A stretch of DNA of 64,000 nt from Verrucomicrobiaceae bacterium (GTDB lineage: Bacteria > Verrucomicrobiota > Verrucomicrobiia > Verrucomicrobiales > Verrucomicrobiaceae): assembly GCA_016795465.1 (NCBI GenBank), contig JAEUHK010000092.1, positions 78,567 through 142,566 of the forward strand. The letters are read 5' to 3'. Positions 32,793-41,563 of this stretch are shown here, piece after piece. The notes under the pieces are model-generated. The model did not search any database and was not told where the DNA came from. It was given only the letters and a program-made list of their open reading frames with translations. How positions within the stretch are numbered: position 1 is the first letter of the stretch; each line of letters starts with the position of its first letter. A program made the position numbers and the translations under genes.

Positions 32793-33329
32793 TTAAGCGG
32801 TGAGTTCGGCGATCAGCTCCTTCTTCTGCTCGACGAAGGAATGCTCGGTTTCGATCTTGTGCTGGAGTCGCATCAGGCCTTCGAGCAGCGCCTCGGGGCG
32901 CGGAGGGCAGCCGGAGATGTAAACGTCCACCGGGATGAGCTGGTCGATGCCCTGGAGCACGGCATAGCTCCGATACATGCCGCCGCTGCTGGCGCAGGCA
33001 CCCATGGCGATGCACCACTTTGGTCCAGGCATCTGGTCCCAAATGCGTTTCACGGCGAGGGCCATTTTGTAGGTCACCGTGCCTGCGACGATCATCACGT
33101 CGGCCTGGCGGGGCGAAAAGCGCATCACCTCCATGCCGAAGCGGCTCAAATCGTAGCGGCTGCACGCAGCGGCCATCATTTCGATGGCGCAGCAGGCGAG
33201 ACCCATCGGCATCGGCCACATGGAGTTCTTGCGCATCCAGTTGATGGCGGCGTCGAGTTTGGTGAAAACGACATTGCCCTCGACCTTCGAGTCGTAGGCG
33301 GCGAGCGTGGCGTCTGCGGGGGCGACCAT
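32793..33329 (-). CDS. nuoB: NADH-quinone oxidoreductase subunit B
   Basis: 178 residues from the ATG at 33329 (MVAPADATLAAYDSK); a start 20 codons upstream is less likely. It binds the terminal [4Fe-4S] cluster N2 of complex I. The four cysteine ligands are visible in GLACCAIEMM, AMGACASSGG and ISGCPPRPEALLEGL, and RFGMEVMRFSPRQADVMIVAG precedes them in the usual place (given here as the span from about residue 65 to 85). Cytoplasmic, membrane-associated. It is followed by nuoC after 12 bp; no nuoA lies upstream, where the metK terminator sits. Confidence 0.96.
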   Translation of the reverse strand: MVAPADATLAAYDSKVEGNVVFTKLDAAINWMRKNSMWPMPMGLACCAIEMMAAACSRYDLSRFGMEVMRFSPRQADVMIVAGTVTYKMALAVKRIWDQMPGPKWCIAMGACASSGGMYRSYAVLQGIDQLIPVDVYISGCPPRPEALLEGLMRLQHKIETEHSFVEQKKELIAELTA

Positions 33330-33446
33330 GGGTGTCAGGGTAGGGTTTGAGGGAACGCGAGAACTACGCGTCTCGCCGGGGAGCAGCAATCAGATTGTGA
33401 ATCTTTTCACAATCTCCGAAGGCCGGTATTCGAGCTCTAAGGGCAC

Positions 33447-33478
33447 AAAAAAGCCGCGCAGGAGTGCTGCGCGGCTTT
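33447..33478 (-). terminator. Rho-independent terminator of metK
   Basis: The perfect arms AAAGCCGCGCAG and CTGCGCGGCTTT flank a GAGTG loop. On the minus strand the stem is followed by a T-run (the complement of AAAAAA at 33447-33452). It lies 21 bp beyond the metK stop and separates metK from nuoB on the same strand. Confidence 0.92.
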
Positions 33479-33498
33479 CGTGAGCTTTGGAGGGCGAA

Positions 33499-34719
33499 TT
33501 ACTTCGCGGCTTTCTTGAGGGCGTCGGCCTTGTTGGTGAGCTCCCAGGTGATGTCCTTGTCGTCGATCTTGCCGAAGTGACCGTAGTTGGTGGTCTTCGA
33601 GTAGATCGGGCGGAGGAGGTTGAGCTGCTTGACGATATCAGCAGGCTTGAAGGAGAACACTTTGAGGACGGCGGCGAGGATCTTGTCGTCGCTGAGGGTG
33701 CCGGTGCCGAAGGTGTCGATGTGGACGCTGACGGGAAGCGGGTGACCGATGGCGTAGGCGAACTGCACTTCGCACTTCTCGGCGAGGCCGGCGGCGACGA
33801 CGTTCTTGGCGACCCAGCGGCCCATGTAGGCGGCGCTGCGATCCACTTTGGACGGGTCTTTGCCGGAGAAGGCACCACCGCCGTGACGGCCCATGCCGCC
33901 GTAGCTATCGACGATGATTTTACGACCGGTGAGGCCGCTGTCGCCCTGCGGGCCACCGACGACGAACTTGCCGGTCGGGTTGATGAGATACTCGGTGTCC
34001 TTGGTGAGCATGTTCTTCGGCAGGACCTTCTTGATGACCTGCTCGATGCAGAATTTTTCAATTTCGGCGTGGCTCACGTCAGCGGCGTGCTGCGTGGAGA
34101 TGACGACGTTCACGATGCGGGTGGGCTTGCCATCGACGTATTCGACGGAGACCTGGGACTTGGCGTCCGGGCGCAGCCACTTGGCGAGCTTGCCGGCCTT
34201 GCGGATGCGGGTCAGCTCACGGCCGAGGCGGTGGGCGAACATGATCGGCGCGGGCATGAGCTCGGGCGTTTCATTGCAGGCATAACCAAACATGATGCCC
34301 TGGTCACCAGCGCCCTGCTCGGCGGTCTTTTTGCCTTCGGCCTTCTCGGCGTCCACGCCCTGTGCGATGTCGGGGCTCTGGATGGTGAGGTAGTTGTTGA
34401 TGAAGATCTGGTCGGCGTGGAAGACGTCGTCCACGTTGACGTAGCCGATGCCGCGGACGGCCTCACGGATGATCTGGCCGACGTTGATGACTTCGTCGAT
34501 GGGCTTGGTGGTGCCGAGCTTTTTGTTCTGGAGCTTCGGGATGGTGATCTCACCACCGACAACGACGACATTGCTCTTCACGAAGGTCTCGCAGGCGACA
34601 CGGCTCTTCGAATCGATCTTGAGGCAGGCGTCGAGGATGGCGTCGGAGATGGTATCGGCAACTTTGTCAGGATGGCCTTCGCCGACGGACTCGGACGAGA
34701 AGATATAAGAGCGGGACAT
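33499..34719 (-). CDS. metK: S-adenosylmethionine synthetase
   Basis: 406 residues from the ATG at 34719 (MSRSYIFSSESVGEGHPDK). It makes S-adenosylmethionine from methionine and ATP in the cytoplasm. The family signatures EGHPDKVADTISDAILDA, QGIMFGYACNETPE, and the P-loop GGGAFSGKDPSKVDRSAAY are all present, and GHPLPVSVHIDTFGTG completes the C-terminal domain. Full length for a MetK. An in-frame upstream extension to 34854 is not conserved. It forms the SAM cycle with ahcY. A GGTGG stretch precedes the ATG but there is no strong SD. Confidence 0.97.
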   Translation of the reverse strand: MSRSYIFSSESVGEGHPDKVADTISDAILDACLKIDSKSRVACETFVKSNVVVVGGEITIPKLQNKKLGTTKPIDEVINVGQIIREAVRGIGYVNVDDVFHADQIFINNYLTIQSPDIAQGVDAEKAEGKKTAEQGAGDQGIMFGYACNETPELMPAPIMFAHRLGRELTRIRKAGKLAKWLRPDAKSQVSVEYVDGKPTRIVNVVISTQHAADVSHAEIEKFCIEQVIKKVLPKNMLTKDTEYLINPTGKFVVGGPQGDSGLTGRKIIVDSYGGMGRHGGGAFSGKDPSKVDRSAAYMGRWVAKNVVAAGLAEKCEVQFAYAIGHPLPVSVHIDTFGTGTLSDDKILAAVLKVFSFKPADIVKQLNLLRPIYSKTTNYGHFGKIDDKDITWELTNKADALKKAAK

Positions 34720-34783
34720 GGAGGTGGTCGTTTGGGTTATATATGGACGAATCATGATTTGTTGATGCGTCCAAGAGGTGCCG

Positions 34784-34811
34784 AGAGTAATCCCCAAACC
34801 GGGGGCGTCAA
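34784..34811 (-). promoter_or_regulatory. Candidate metK promoter
   Basis: On the minus strand TTGACG (complement of 34806-34811) and TACTCT (complement of 34784-34789) are separated by 16 bp, about 65 bp upstream of the metK start. The -35 matches 5 of 6 consensus positions and the -10 only the TAnnnT core. Just downstream is an AT-rich stretch with ATCAAC and a TCATGA palindrome. I found no SAM riboswitch in this leader. Confidence 0.35.
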
Positions 34812-34899
34812 CCGTGGTTTTGTGGGGGAAGCCCCCTGACCACGTCTCGCCCAAAAGCTTTGGAAAAGCCCCTCTCTGCCGTCGTTTGGCTACTCCCGC

Positions 34900-35883
34900 A
34901 TGCGCCTACCGTTCCTGCTGCTCCTCGCCCTTGGATCTTCGCTTTTCGCCGAAAAGCCGAAGATCATTTTCGACACCGACATCACCGGCGACGTCGATGA
35001 CGTGCTGGCGCTGGCGATGTGTCACACGCTGGCGGATCGCGGGGCGTGTGAGTTTCTGGGCGTGACGGTTTCAAAGAACAACCCGCTGACGGCGAGCTTT
35101 GTGGATGCGCAGAACACGTTTCACGGTCGCCCGGATCTGCCGGTGGGTGTGACGCGGGATGCGAAGGCGCAGCATCGCGAGAGCAAATACCTCAAGCTGG
35201 CCGATTCGCCGGATTACCCGCACGATTTGAAGCGCAACGAGGACGCGAAGGACGCCGTGGAGCTGATTCGCGAGCTTTTGACGGCGCAGCCGGATCACAG
35301 TGTGACGATCATCAGCGTCGGCATCGCGTCGAACATGGCGAATCTGCTCAAATCTCCCGGCGGTGTCGAATTGGTGAAGCAGAAGGTCAAAGCGCTGTCG
35401 ATCATGGCCGGCGCGTTCGCGTTTTGTAACCGCACGAACTACCACCTCGAAGCGAATGTCATCAACGGCATCGGCTACATGCAAACCGTGGCCGATCAGT
35501 GGCCCGATGAGGTGCCCATCGTGTGGAGCGGCTACGAGATCGGCGAGGCGCTGCCGTTTCCGCGTGTCGTGATCCAGCGCGATCTCGACTACCTGCCGCA
35601 TCATCTCGTCAAAGAGGCGTATCTGCTCCACAGCGGCCCGGAGCACGACCGGCCGTGCTGGGACGAGAGCAGCGTGCTTTGGGCCGTGTATCCCGAGCGC
35701 GGCTTCTTCGGCCTCTCCGAGCCCGGACGCGTCAAAGTGCTCGATGACGGCTTCACGCGCTTCATTCCGCAGGGCAAAGCCCAAGCCAGCAAGCGCGACC
35801 GTTTCCTCACCATGAGCTCCGTGCAGCAAAGCCGCGCGCTCGAAGCCATGGTGCATCTCACCATCCAGCCTCCTCAACAATGA
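34900..35883 (+). CDS. Nucleoside hydrolase, exported (copy 1)
   Basis: 327 residues with a signal peptide (MRLPFLLLLALGSSLFAEK). The Ca-binding N-terminal signature of nucleoside hydrolases, FDTDITGDVDDVLAL (about 24-38), is intact. The central VKALSIMAGAFAF and VWSGYEIGEALPF fit the IunH-like exported group common in PVC bacteria. It would split ribonucleosides (or related N-ribosides) to base and sugar in the periplasm. It is paralogous to the gene at 45846, with about half the residues shared by eye. The two copies flank conflict island C. It diverges from metK. Confidence 0.9.
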   Translation: MRLPFLLLLALGSSLFAEKPKIIFDTDITGDVDDVLALAMCHTLADRGACEFLGVTVSKNNPLTASFVDAQNTFHGRPDLPVGVTRDAKAQHRESKYLKLADSPDYPHDLKRNEDAKDAVELIRELLTAQPDHSVTIISVGIASNMANLLKSPGGVELVKQKVKALSIMAGAFAFCNRTNYHLEANVINGIGYMQTVADQWPDEVPIVWSGYEIGEALPFPRVVIQRDLDYLPHHLVKEAYLLHSGPEHDRPCWDESSVLWAVYPERGFFGLSEPGRVKVLDDGFTRFIPQGKAQASKRDRFLTMSSVQQSRALEAMVHLTIQPPQQ

Positions 35884-35910
35884 AGGCTATTGCGCCTTCA
35901 GAGTGTCATT

Positions 35911-37371
35911 TTATGAACCCGCCCCCTTCTTTGCCCGCATGTAATCCAGGTAGTGCAGCGTGGCGGTGATGCTGTCGGTGTCGGCGTAGATGGAAGCGAG
36001 GAAGAAGTCCGTGATCGTGGCTTTGCGACTGGCGATCTCTTCGGCCAGGCGAAAGACCAGCGCTTCGCGACCTTGGTTTTCTTTTTCAAAGGCCTCCCAC
36101 CACTCGCGGGCGCTGCCGGTCGTGTTCGGCCAGTCCAGCTTCGCCTGCTTTAGGTGCTCGATGCCCTCTCGCAGGCGTTGGTCGGACCAGCCGGAGGTGT
36201 CGGTGTGGCCGGGCTGGGGACTGGTGCGCAGCACGGGTGCGGGACGTGGCGGCAGACCGCGCAGGCTGCGGGCACGCAGGTCGGCATCCTGGCGTGGAGT
36301 GGCGGCCAGCGGCCTGCGCTCCAGCGCGGGGGCTTCACCGCGCAGCACCGTGCCTGCGGTCACGCGCACTTCCGTCACGCCTTCATCCGCGAGCTCCGGC
36401 CAGCGATGATCCACCGCGTCCACCACCTTGCCGATCAGCCGGGCCAGGCCGCGTGCGCCGGTGCCGAGCGCGGCGGCTTCATCGGCCAGGGCTTCCAGCG
36501 CGGCGGTTTCAAAGTTCAGCCGGATGCCATGCAGCGCGGCCAGCCTGGTTTGCCGACTCAGCGCGGATTGCTCGATGCCTGTGGTCAAAATGGCACGCAG
36601 GGCCTCGCGAGACAGCTCGTGCAGCACGGAGATCGTGGCAAAGCGGCCGATGAATTCCGGGATCATGCCAAAGGCCACCAGATCGCCCGTGCCAGCTTGG
36701 CAGAGCGCCTCATAGACCGGCTGGTCGGGATAGTCCGCCGGGGTTTCCTGCGGACGGGCATGAAAGCCGATGCGCTGCCGTCCCCGGCCCAGGCGGTTTT
36801 CCACGATCTTCTCCAGGCCCACGAAGGCTCCGGTGCAGACAAAGAGCAGGCGGCTGGTGTCGATCTCCGCATACTCGTAGCCCTCCATGCCCCGGGTGCG
36901 GCGGCCATCGAGAAAGGTCAGCAGCGCGTTCTGCACACCTTCACCGCTCACGTCTCGCCCACCGGTCTCCTGGCGGCGGATTTTGTCGATCTCATCGATG
37001 AACACGATCCCGCGCTCCGCTTTCTTCGGGTCGCCTCCGGCGCGGGTCATCAGGGCGCGCAGCACCGTATCCACGCTGTTGCCCTTGTAACCGCTCTCCA
37101 CCAGCCCTGCCGCGCTGGCAAAGCCGACCGGCACGCCCAGGAAATCCGCCAGTGTCTTCACCAGATGCGTTTTGCCCACGCCCGTGGGGCCGATGAGAAG
37201 GATGTGAAACCGCCCCAGGTCCTCTCCGCTCTCATCCCGCACCGCCTGTGCCAGGTAATGATTGTAAACCGCCACCGCCAGGTCCTGCTTCGCCCGGGTC
37301 TGGCCGTACACATGCCGGTCCAGATGCGTGATCATCTCGGAGGGTGTAGGGAGGACAGGGGCGTCGGGCAT
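35911..37371 (-). CDS. ClpX-like AAA+ ATPase of conflict island C
   Basis: 486 residues. The AAA+ core has Walker A GPTGVGKTHLVKT (61-73), the GYKGNSVDTVLRAL segment (pore-1-like position), Walker B GIVFIDEIDK (121-130) and VSGEGVQNALLTFLDG, all as in ClpX. The N-terminal zinc-binding domain of ClpX is missing, and so is a clear IGF loop for ClpP docking. An unrelated 110-residue C-terminal extension (about 375-486) ends EYLD-like (LHYLDYMRAKKGAGS). It is therefore more likely an unfoldase or remodeller dedicated to this operon. It starts 11 bp after the LRR-Roc-COR-TIR gene and ends the island. Confidence 0.88.
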   Translation of the reverse strand: MPDAPVLPTPSEMITHLDRHVYGQTRAKQDLAVAVYNHYLAQAVRDESGEDLGRFHILLIGPTGVGKTHLVKTLADFLGVPVGFASAAGLVESGYKGNSVDTVLRALMTRAGGDPKKAERGIVFIDEIDKIRRQETGGRDVSGEGVQNALLTFLDGRRTRGMEGYEYAEIDTSRLLFVCTGAFVGLEKIVENRLGRGRQRIGFHARPQETPADYPDQPVYEALCQAGTGDLVAFGMIPEFIGRFATISVLHELSREALRAILTTGIEQSALSRQTRLAALHGIRLNFETAALEALADEAAALGTGARGLARLIGKVVDAVDHRWPELADEGVTEVRVTAGTVLRGEAPALERRPLAATPRQDADLRARSLRGLPPRPAPVLRTSPQPGHTDTSGWSDQRLREGIEHLKQAKLDWPNTTGSAREWWEAFEKENQGREALVFRLAEEIASRKATITDFFLASIYADTDSITATLHYLDYMRAKKGAGS

Positions 37372-37382
37372 GGGGTCAGGGA

Positions 37383-40300
37383 TCAGAATTTCGGCAGCTT
37401 CCGGCTCAGGCCGAGATGAGCCTTCACCCAGGCCACAAAGTCAGCGCCTTTTCCAGCCTGCCATCTCATGGAGTGACTGGCATCGTGGATTTCGGCGATT
37501 TCGTTCTTCAGCAGATTCAGCGCGGCGATTTTGAGTCGGTCAGGCGTGGTCACCTTTCTCATTCGAGTGGGGAACTTCTCACTGGAAAATGCCTCCCAGA
37601 AAGCCTCGTAGCCGCAGACGGTCGCATCGTTGTCGATGCCGCTACTGGGCAGCCCGAGGAAGAGCAGCGTGTTATTCTTGTGCTGCGTTCGTTCACCGAA
37701 ACTTCTCAACACCTCGCACAGCTCGTGCATGCAGTAGGGGGAACGCCAATACTTGTCGCTATGAACGATGAGGACCTTCTCTGCCCCCTTGATCTGGGCG
37801 ATGTAGTTCATGATGGAGTCCCCTGCTTTCAGCACGGACTTGTCTCGCAGCACCTCCACAACCCTGTTGTCAGCCTCCAGGGCTTTTTCGAGAAGGTCCA
37901 CCGCCTCTTCATAGTCGGAGGTCACGGGTTCTTCGACGAGGTTCTCGCCCTCCTGGCCCGTCTTTCTCGGATTCCAGGTGTAGGACACAAACAAGCGCAG
38001 ACGATCCGCTTTGGGTCCTGCTGGTAGCGCAGCAGGCTCTTCGTGGCGAGACTCCTTCGCCGTGCCGCCTGGGAGATAGCCAGCAAGGTCAGCGCTGATT
38101 TTCTCCAGCAAGGTTTCAGCCTCCATACCCGCCACCTGCACCTCGATTATGCCCCCCAGCCCTCTTCGGCTCTTCCCATCGCTTGGGAGCGGCGTTTCAA
38201 AATCAACGATCACGCAGAGGTGCTGCCCGTCCTTGTTGATCAGGGAAAAGCCATCCCGGGCATAAACACCGTCCGTTCCGTAGATTTCGCCCATGTGCTT
38301 CAGCCATTCGTGCCAGTGACCCCGATGCAGCAGGTCACAGCGGATCGTTTCACGCCGGGCATCCAAGTTTTGGTCAAACTTCCGTTGCAGTCGCAGTTCA
38401 CGCGCCGTCGGCAGGTGCATGAAGGCCTTATAGACAGGCTCCCGCCAATACGAATCAGATTCTGACACCAGCCGGAAGCACACCCCGACCTGTCTCATGA
38501 AGCTCAGCAGCAGTTCCTGCTGTTCCTTACTGTAACCCGCCTCTTGCCAAATCCATTCATCGAGCTGAGGCCGGGTAAACTGCCCGTCTGCGGCATCGAG
38601 TGCTTGATACACCCGCGATCCTTCCCGCCGATCCAGCACCGTGTAGATCCCATTCAGCGCCCATTGCTGTCCGATGATCACGCGTTGATCGAAGAGCTTC
38701 TCATCCCAGTAGAGCCAGCCGCTGTTGGTCATGAACTCCAGCGTGCGGCGCAAGCGGTCTGGCGTCAGTTCGAAAGAGCCTGCCTGCATGGCGGCTGCCA
38801 GCTCGGGGAACTTTTCTGCCTCTGTCGAGGCCATCACATCCTGCATCCTCGCCACCAGATGACCGGCGAAGTCCTCCATGCTCATCTCGTTGTAGCGTGC
38901 CTGTTGCGGTTCCGCTGGCTTGTCTGGGTCCAGCGGCGACAGCCAGGTTCCCACCAGGTCTTGGGCGATCTCCCAGTAGGCAGGCACGGCCGTGCCCTGG
39001 CTGGTCACCACGGCTCCCACATTCTCCTCCAGCCACTCTTCCAGTTCCGGCAGTTGGCCTTCCCGTGTCCAGGAGTTCACTGGGTAAACAGGCAGCTCAC
39101 GATAGGATTCGGACACCTGCTCTTGGAACTGAGTCTTCAGTTCCTCCGTCAGCTCCGAATGAGAGCTGCACACGATGGCGATACGCGGCTTCCATGGGCA
39201 GGTTAGATGAATGAAGTCCAGCCAGTATTGCAGTGGCCGCCACTCGTCCTGGTAGCCTTCCGCGTTCGGCGGCGGCTGGCAGCCATCCTGTTTCGGGTCC
39301 CAGAGCACGACGAACACCGCACCCCGGCTCATGAAGAGACGATGCGTCTGATGATAAATCTCCTGGCCGCCAAAGTCCCACAGGTGGAGATGCACATCCT
39401 CATCAAATGCCCCATCTACCCGCGCACAAATCCTGCGGTCCCAAAACTGCACGCCGTGCGTGCTGCCATGCGTCTTCGCCAGGGAGGCATCCAGCCCTTT
39501 CAGAGCCAGGGAGAGCGAGGTTTTGCCCGCGCCACCGTTGCCCAGCATCAGCAGCTTGCAGCGCTTCACCTCCCCGCGCCCGCAGAGGTCCATGTCGTCG
39601 TAGTAGCGCAGCGTCCGCTCGGCCACGTTTTCGTTTCTTTCACGTCCGTGCTCGCTGGCGGGAGGCACCATGATGCCGGAGCCGTGCAGGAAAAGCGTGC
39701 GCAGCGCCTTGGGGCGGCCCAGGTGCGTGAGATTGGCGGTGCCAGCTAGATTCAGGTAATCCGGCCAGAGGGTGAAGTCCGGCAGCGCTGACAGACCCGT
39801 CGCATTTTCCAGCTCCAGCCGACGCAACTTGGCAGGCCAGCGTTTGGGCAGTGCTTTCAGATTCGGGCAGTCATTGAGAATCACCTTTTCCAGTGTCGCG
39901 GGCCAGGATTTGATCGCGGTCAGTCCAGCACATCGGGAAAGGTCCAGCCAGCGCAGGGCGGGGCTGCGGGCAAGGAGATCCTCCAGCGTCTTCTGCGGCA
40001 GGGTGGCGCCGCCTTTCAGGCTGATATCCCACAGAGCGGGGAAGCTGGCGGGCAGCGTCAGGCCTTTCAGCTCCGGCACCTCATCCACCAGCAGTTCCTC
40101 TAGGCTCGCGGGCAAAGGGGGCAGGTGTGTCAGGCGGGATTGGACGATCTCCAGGCACCTCAGCCCCACCGGCAACGGCGGCAGCTCGGTCACGTCCACG
40201 TTCCAGAGCCGCAGGTGAGTGAGGTGGGGAAAGAGGGTGGCGAGATCGGCAGGCAGCGTGAAAGGAAGTGTTTTCTTACCACCCGGCGTGCCGAGGTGGA

Positions 40301-40388
40301 TCGTGGTGACGCGCTCGTCGTAGGCAGACCAGTCGGGTGCCGTCTCAGGAGCGTAAATCAAACGGGGATCAGAGGGGGCTTTAGACAT
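37383..40388 (-). CDS. LRR-Roc-COR GTPase with a C-terminal TIR domain
   Basis: 1001 residues. Residues about 50-240 are leucine-rich repeats (LTHLRLWNVDVTELPPLP, LEKVILNDCPNLKALP). A Roc GTPase follows with P-loop LMLGNGGAGKTSLSLAL (280-296) and the switch LHLWDFGGQEIYHQTHRLF (335-353). A COR-like region covers about 470-740. The TIR domain begins at 796 (RLRLFVSYTW) and has YWRSPYCMHELCEVL, where E889 sits at the NADase glutamate position. It is an intracellular NLR-like receptor: LRRs sense, Roc-COR switches, TIR signals. Neighbours are the FGE-like gene upstream (43 bp) and the ClpX-like gene downstream (11 bp). Confidence 0.92.
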   Translation of the reverse strand: MSKAPSDPRLIYAPETAPDWSAYDERVTTIHLGTPGGKKTLPFTLPADLATLFPHLTHLRLWNVDVTELPPLPVGLRCLEIVQSRLTHLPPLPASLEELLVDEVPELKGLTLPASFPALWDISLKGGATLPQKTLEDLLARSPALRWLDLSRCAGLTAIKSWPATLEKVILNDCPNLKALPKRWPAKLRRLELENATGLSALPDFTLWPDYLNLAGTANLTHLGRPKALRTLFLHGSGIMVPPASEHGRERNENVAERTLRYYDDMDLCGRGEVKRCKLLMLGNGGAGKTSLSLALKGLDASLAKTHGSTHGVQFWDRRICARVDGAFDEDVHLHLWDFGGQEIYHQTHRLFMSRGAVFVVLWDPKQDGCQPPPNAEGYQDEWRPLQYWLDFIHLTCPWKPRIAIVCSSHSELTEELKTQFQEQVSESYRELPVYPVNSWTREGQLPELEEWLEENVGAVVTSQGTAVPAYWEIAQDLVGTWLSPLDPDKPAEPQQARYNEMSMEDFAGHLVARMQDVMASTEAEKFPELAAAMQAGSFELTPDRLRRTLEFMTNSGWLYWDEKLFDQRVIIGQQWALNGIYTVLDRREGSRVYQALDAADGQFTRPQLDEWIWQEAGYSKEQQELLLSFMRQVGVCFRLVSESDSYWREPVYKAFMHLPTARELRLQRKFDQNLDARRETIRCDLLHRGHWHEWLKHMGEIYGTDGVYARDGFSLINKDGQHLCVIVDFETPLPSDGKSRRGLGGIIEVQVAGMEAETLLEKISADLAGYLPGGTAKESRHEEPAALPAGPKADRLRLFVSYTWNPRKTGQEGENLVEEPVTSDYEEAVDLLEKALEADNRVVEVLRDKSVLKAGDSIMNYIAQIKGAEKVLIVHSDKYWRSPYCMHELCEVLRSFGERTQHKNNTLLFLGLPSSGIDNDATVCGYEAFWEAFSSEKFPTRMRKVTTPDRLKIAALNLLKNEIAEIHDASHSMRWQAGKGADFVAWVKAHLGLSRKLPKF

Positions 40389-40431
40389 GGTGGGAAGAAT
40401 TTCAGGCAGACGGGTTCGAGGGAAACGCCCG

Positions 40432-41322
40432 TTACGCGGGTGTAGAGTTAGGTTTTCGAAGGTCGTCCAGAGTGCGGACTAGTAGGACACGAAAGCCCTC
40501 GAACCAGATACGGTGGTGCGGAGGCCGCCCATCAGAGTGGGTGGCGCGGCACCCAATAGCGACTCTGAAACAACACCCGCCGCGCAAGACCCGGCAAGAG
40601 CTATCTCCAGCTTCCCACACTCCAGCATGCCATCCGTCGGGACGCTCAACATAACTATTCAAGTCCGCATAATCTTGGCACCACTCACCCACATTCCCGT
40701 GCAGGTCATGCAGACCCCAGGGATTCGGCTTTTCCTTCTCTCCTACCGGATGTGTGCGGTTCTCCGAGTTCCCATCATACCAGCCCACCTCCCTCAGCGC
40801 GGCCTCGCCATCTCCGCACCAGTATTCCGTTTCCGTCCCCGCCCGGCAGGCATATTCCCACTCCGCTTCACTGGGTAGCTGGGCTTCCAGTCCGGAGGGT
40901 AGTTGGCCTATTTGGTTCAGCCAGTTCAGAAAGGCCTTGGCTTCATACCAGCTCAGGTTCTCCGCCGGAAGTAGCCGAGACCCGGAAAAGTGATTCTGGT
41001 GTGGGGTGGCACCATCCACCTCCTGGCGTTCATGGGCTCCAGCAAACCACTTTGCATAGTCCGCGCTGTCCGTCCAGACGGCGAACTGCTCCTGCGTGAC
41101 TGGGTAGGTGCCAAGGTAAAACGGACGCGGGATGATGACTCGATGGCGTGGCTTCTCGCTGCTGTCACCGTCCCGCGACCCCATGAGAAAGGACAGCGGC
41201 TGCCCGGCCTCATGCGCGGCTTTTTGCACGCTGACGGGTGGTATGACTTGGAAATCCATCGTTATGCCAGGAACCAGCTCGATGGGTGGGATGGGCTCTA
41301 TGGGAGTGAAGACGAAGTTCAT
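40432..41322 (-). CDS. FGE-sulfatase-like (C-type-lectin-fold) protein, probably non-catalytic, copy 1
   Basis: 296 residues. The FGE-sulfatase (SUMF1) layout is clear: FLMGSRDGDSSEKPRHRVI, PFYLGTYPVTQEQF, LSWYEAKAFLNWLN, LPSEAEWEYACRAGTETEYW (149-168) and GLHDLHGNVGEWC (203-215). The C-terminus RGGCCFRVAIGCRATHSD keeps one cysteine (C258) at the position of the second catalytic cysteine but has Arg at the first, so formylglycine formation is unlikely. Such domains serve as ligand-binding modules in conflict systems and in diversity-generating retroelement targets. It is a paralogue of the upstream gene, 241 bp away. The first 30 residues are a proline-rich extension. Confidence 0.87.
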   Translation of the reverse strand: MNFVFTPIEPIPPIELVPGITMDFQVIPPVSVQKAAHEAGQPLSFLMGSRDGDSSEKPRHRVIIPRPFYLGTYPVTQEQFAVWTDSADYAKWFAGAHERQEVDGATPHQNHFSGSRLLPAENLSWYEAKAFLNWLNQIGQLPSGLEAQLPSEAEWEYACRAGTETEYWCGDGEAALREVGWYDGNSENRTHPVGEKEKPNPWGLHDLHGNVGEWCQDYADLNSYVERPDGWHAGVWEAGDSSCRVLRGGCCFRVAIGCRATHSDGRPPHHRIWFEGFRVLLVRTLDDLRKPNSTPA

Positions 41323-41563
41323 GGGTGGCGACGACCTCTCCAGGCAAACAGGGCAGAGGAGACAGGATGAACAGGATGGGCAGGAATCACAGGAAGGCAG
41401 AAGCGTTCAGGGGCAGGCATGCGGGTCGATTCACGTCTCGATGATGAACGCGTTCGGAAGGATGCCCACGACAGGAGAATGGGGACAGAAGAATGAAGCT
41501 TCGGATTCTTCTGTCCCCATTCTTCTGTCGTCATCAGGTGCTGGTGTCGCATGGCTGTAGAAG
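41323..41563. other. Intergenic segment between the two FGE-like genes
   Basis: This 241-bp gap is the largest inside island C. It holds a perfect 18-bp-arm inverted repeat (41477-41522) and a purine-rich stretch with repeated ACAGGATG/CACAGGAAGG-type units (about 41356-41404). No convincing reading frame runs through it. Either could be debris of the gene duplication or a regulatory element. Confidence 0.7.
41477..41522. repeat. Perfect inverted repeat with 18-bp arms
   Basis: GAATGGGGACAGAAGAAT (41477-41494) and its exact reverse complement (41505-41522) flank a 10-bp loop containing an AAGCTT palindrome. It would fold as a very stable hairpin in the island C transcript between the two FGE-like genes. 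No T-run follows on the minus strand, so terminator function is uncertain; it looks like a dispersed palindromic repeat. Confidence 0.85.

Noticed and set aside
34741..34780. ahcY-type operator upstream of metK (shared ATCAAC)
   Set aside because: Only one half-site is present; the second arm seen at ahcY (CGTTGAT) is missing, so a shared regulator is not supported.
41323..41563. Small open frame between the FGE-like genes
   Set aside because: It is formed by the inverted repeat and purine-rich repeats and codes for no recognisable protein.
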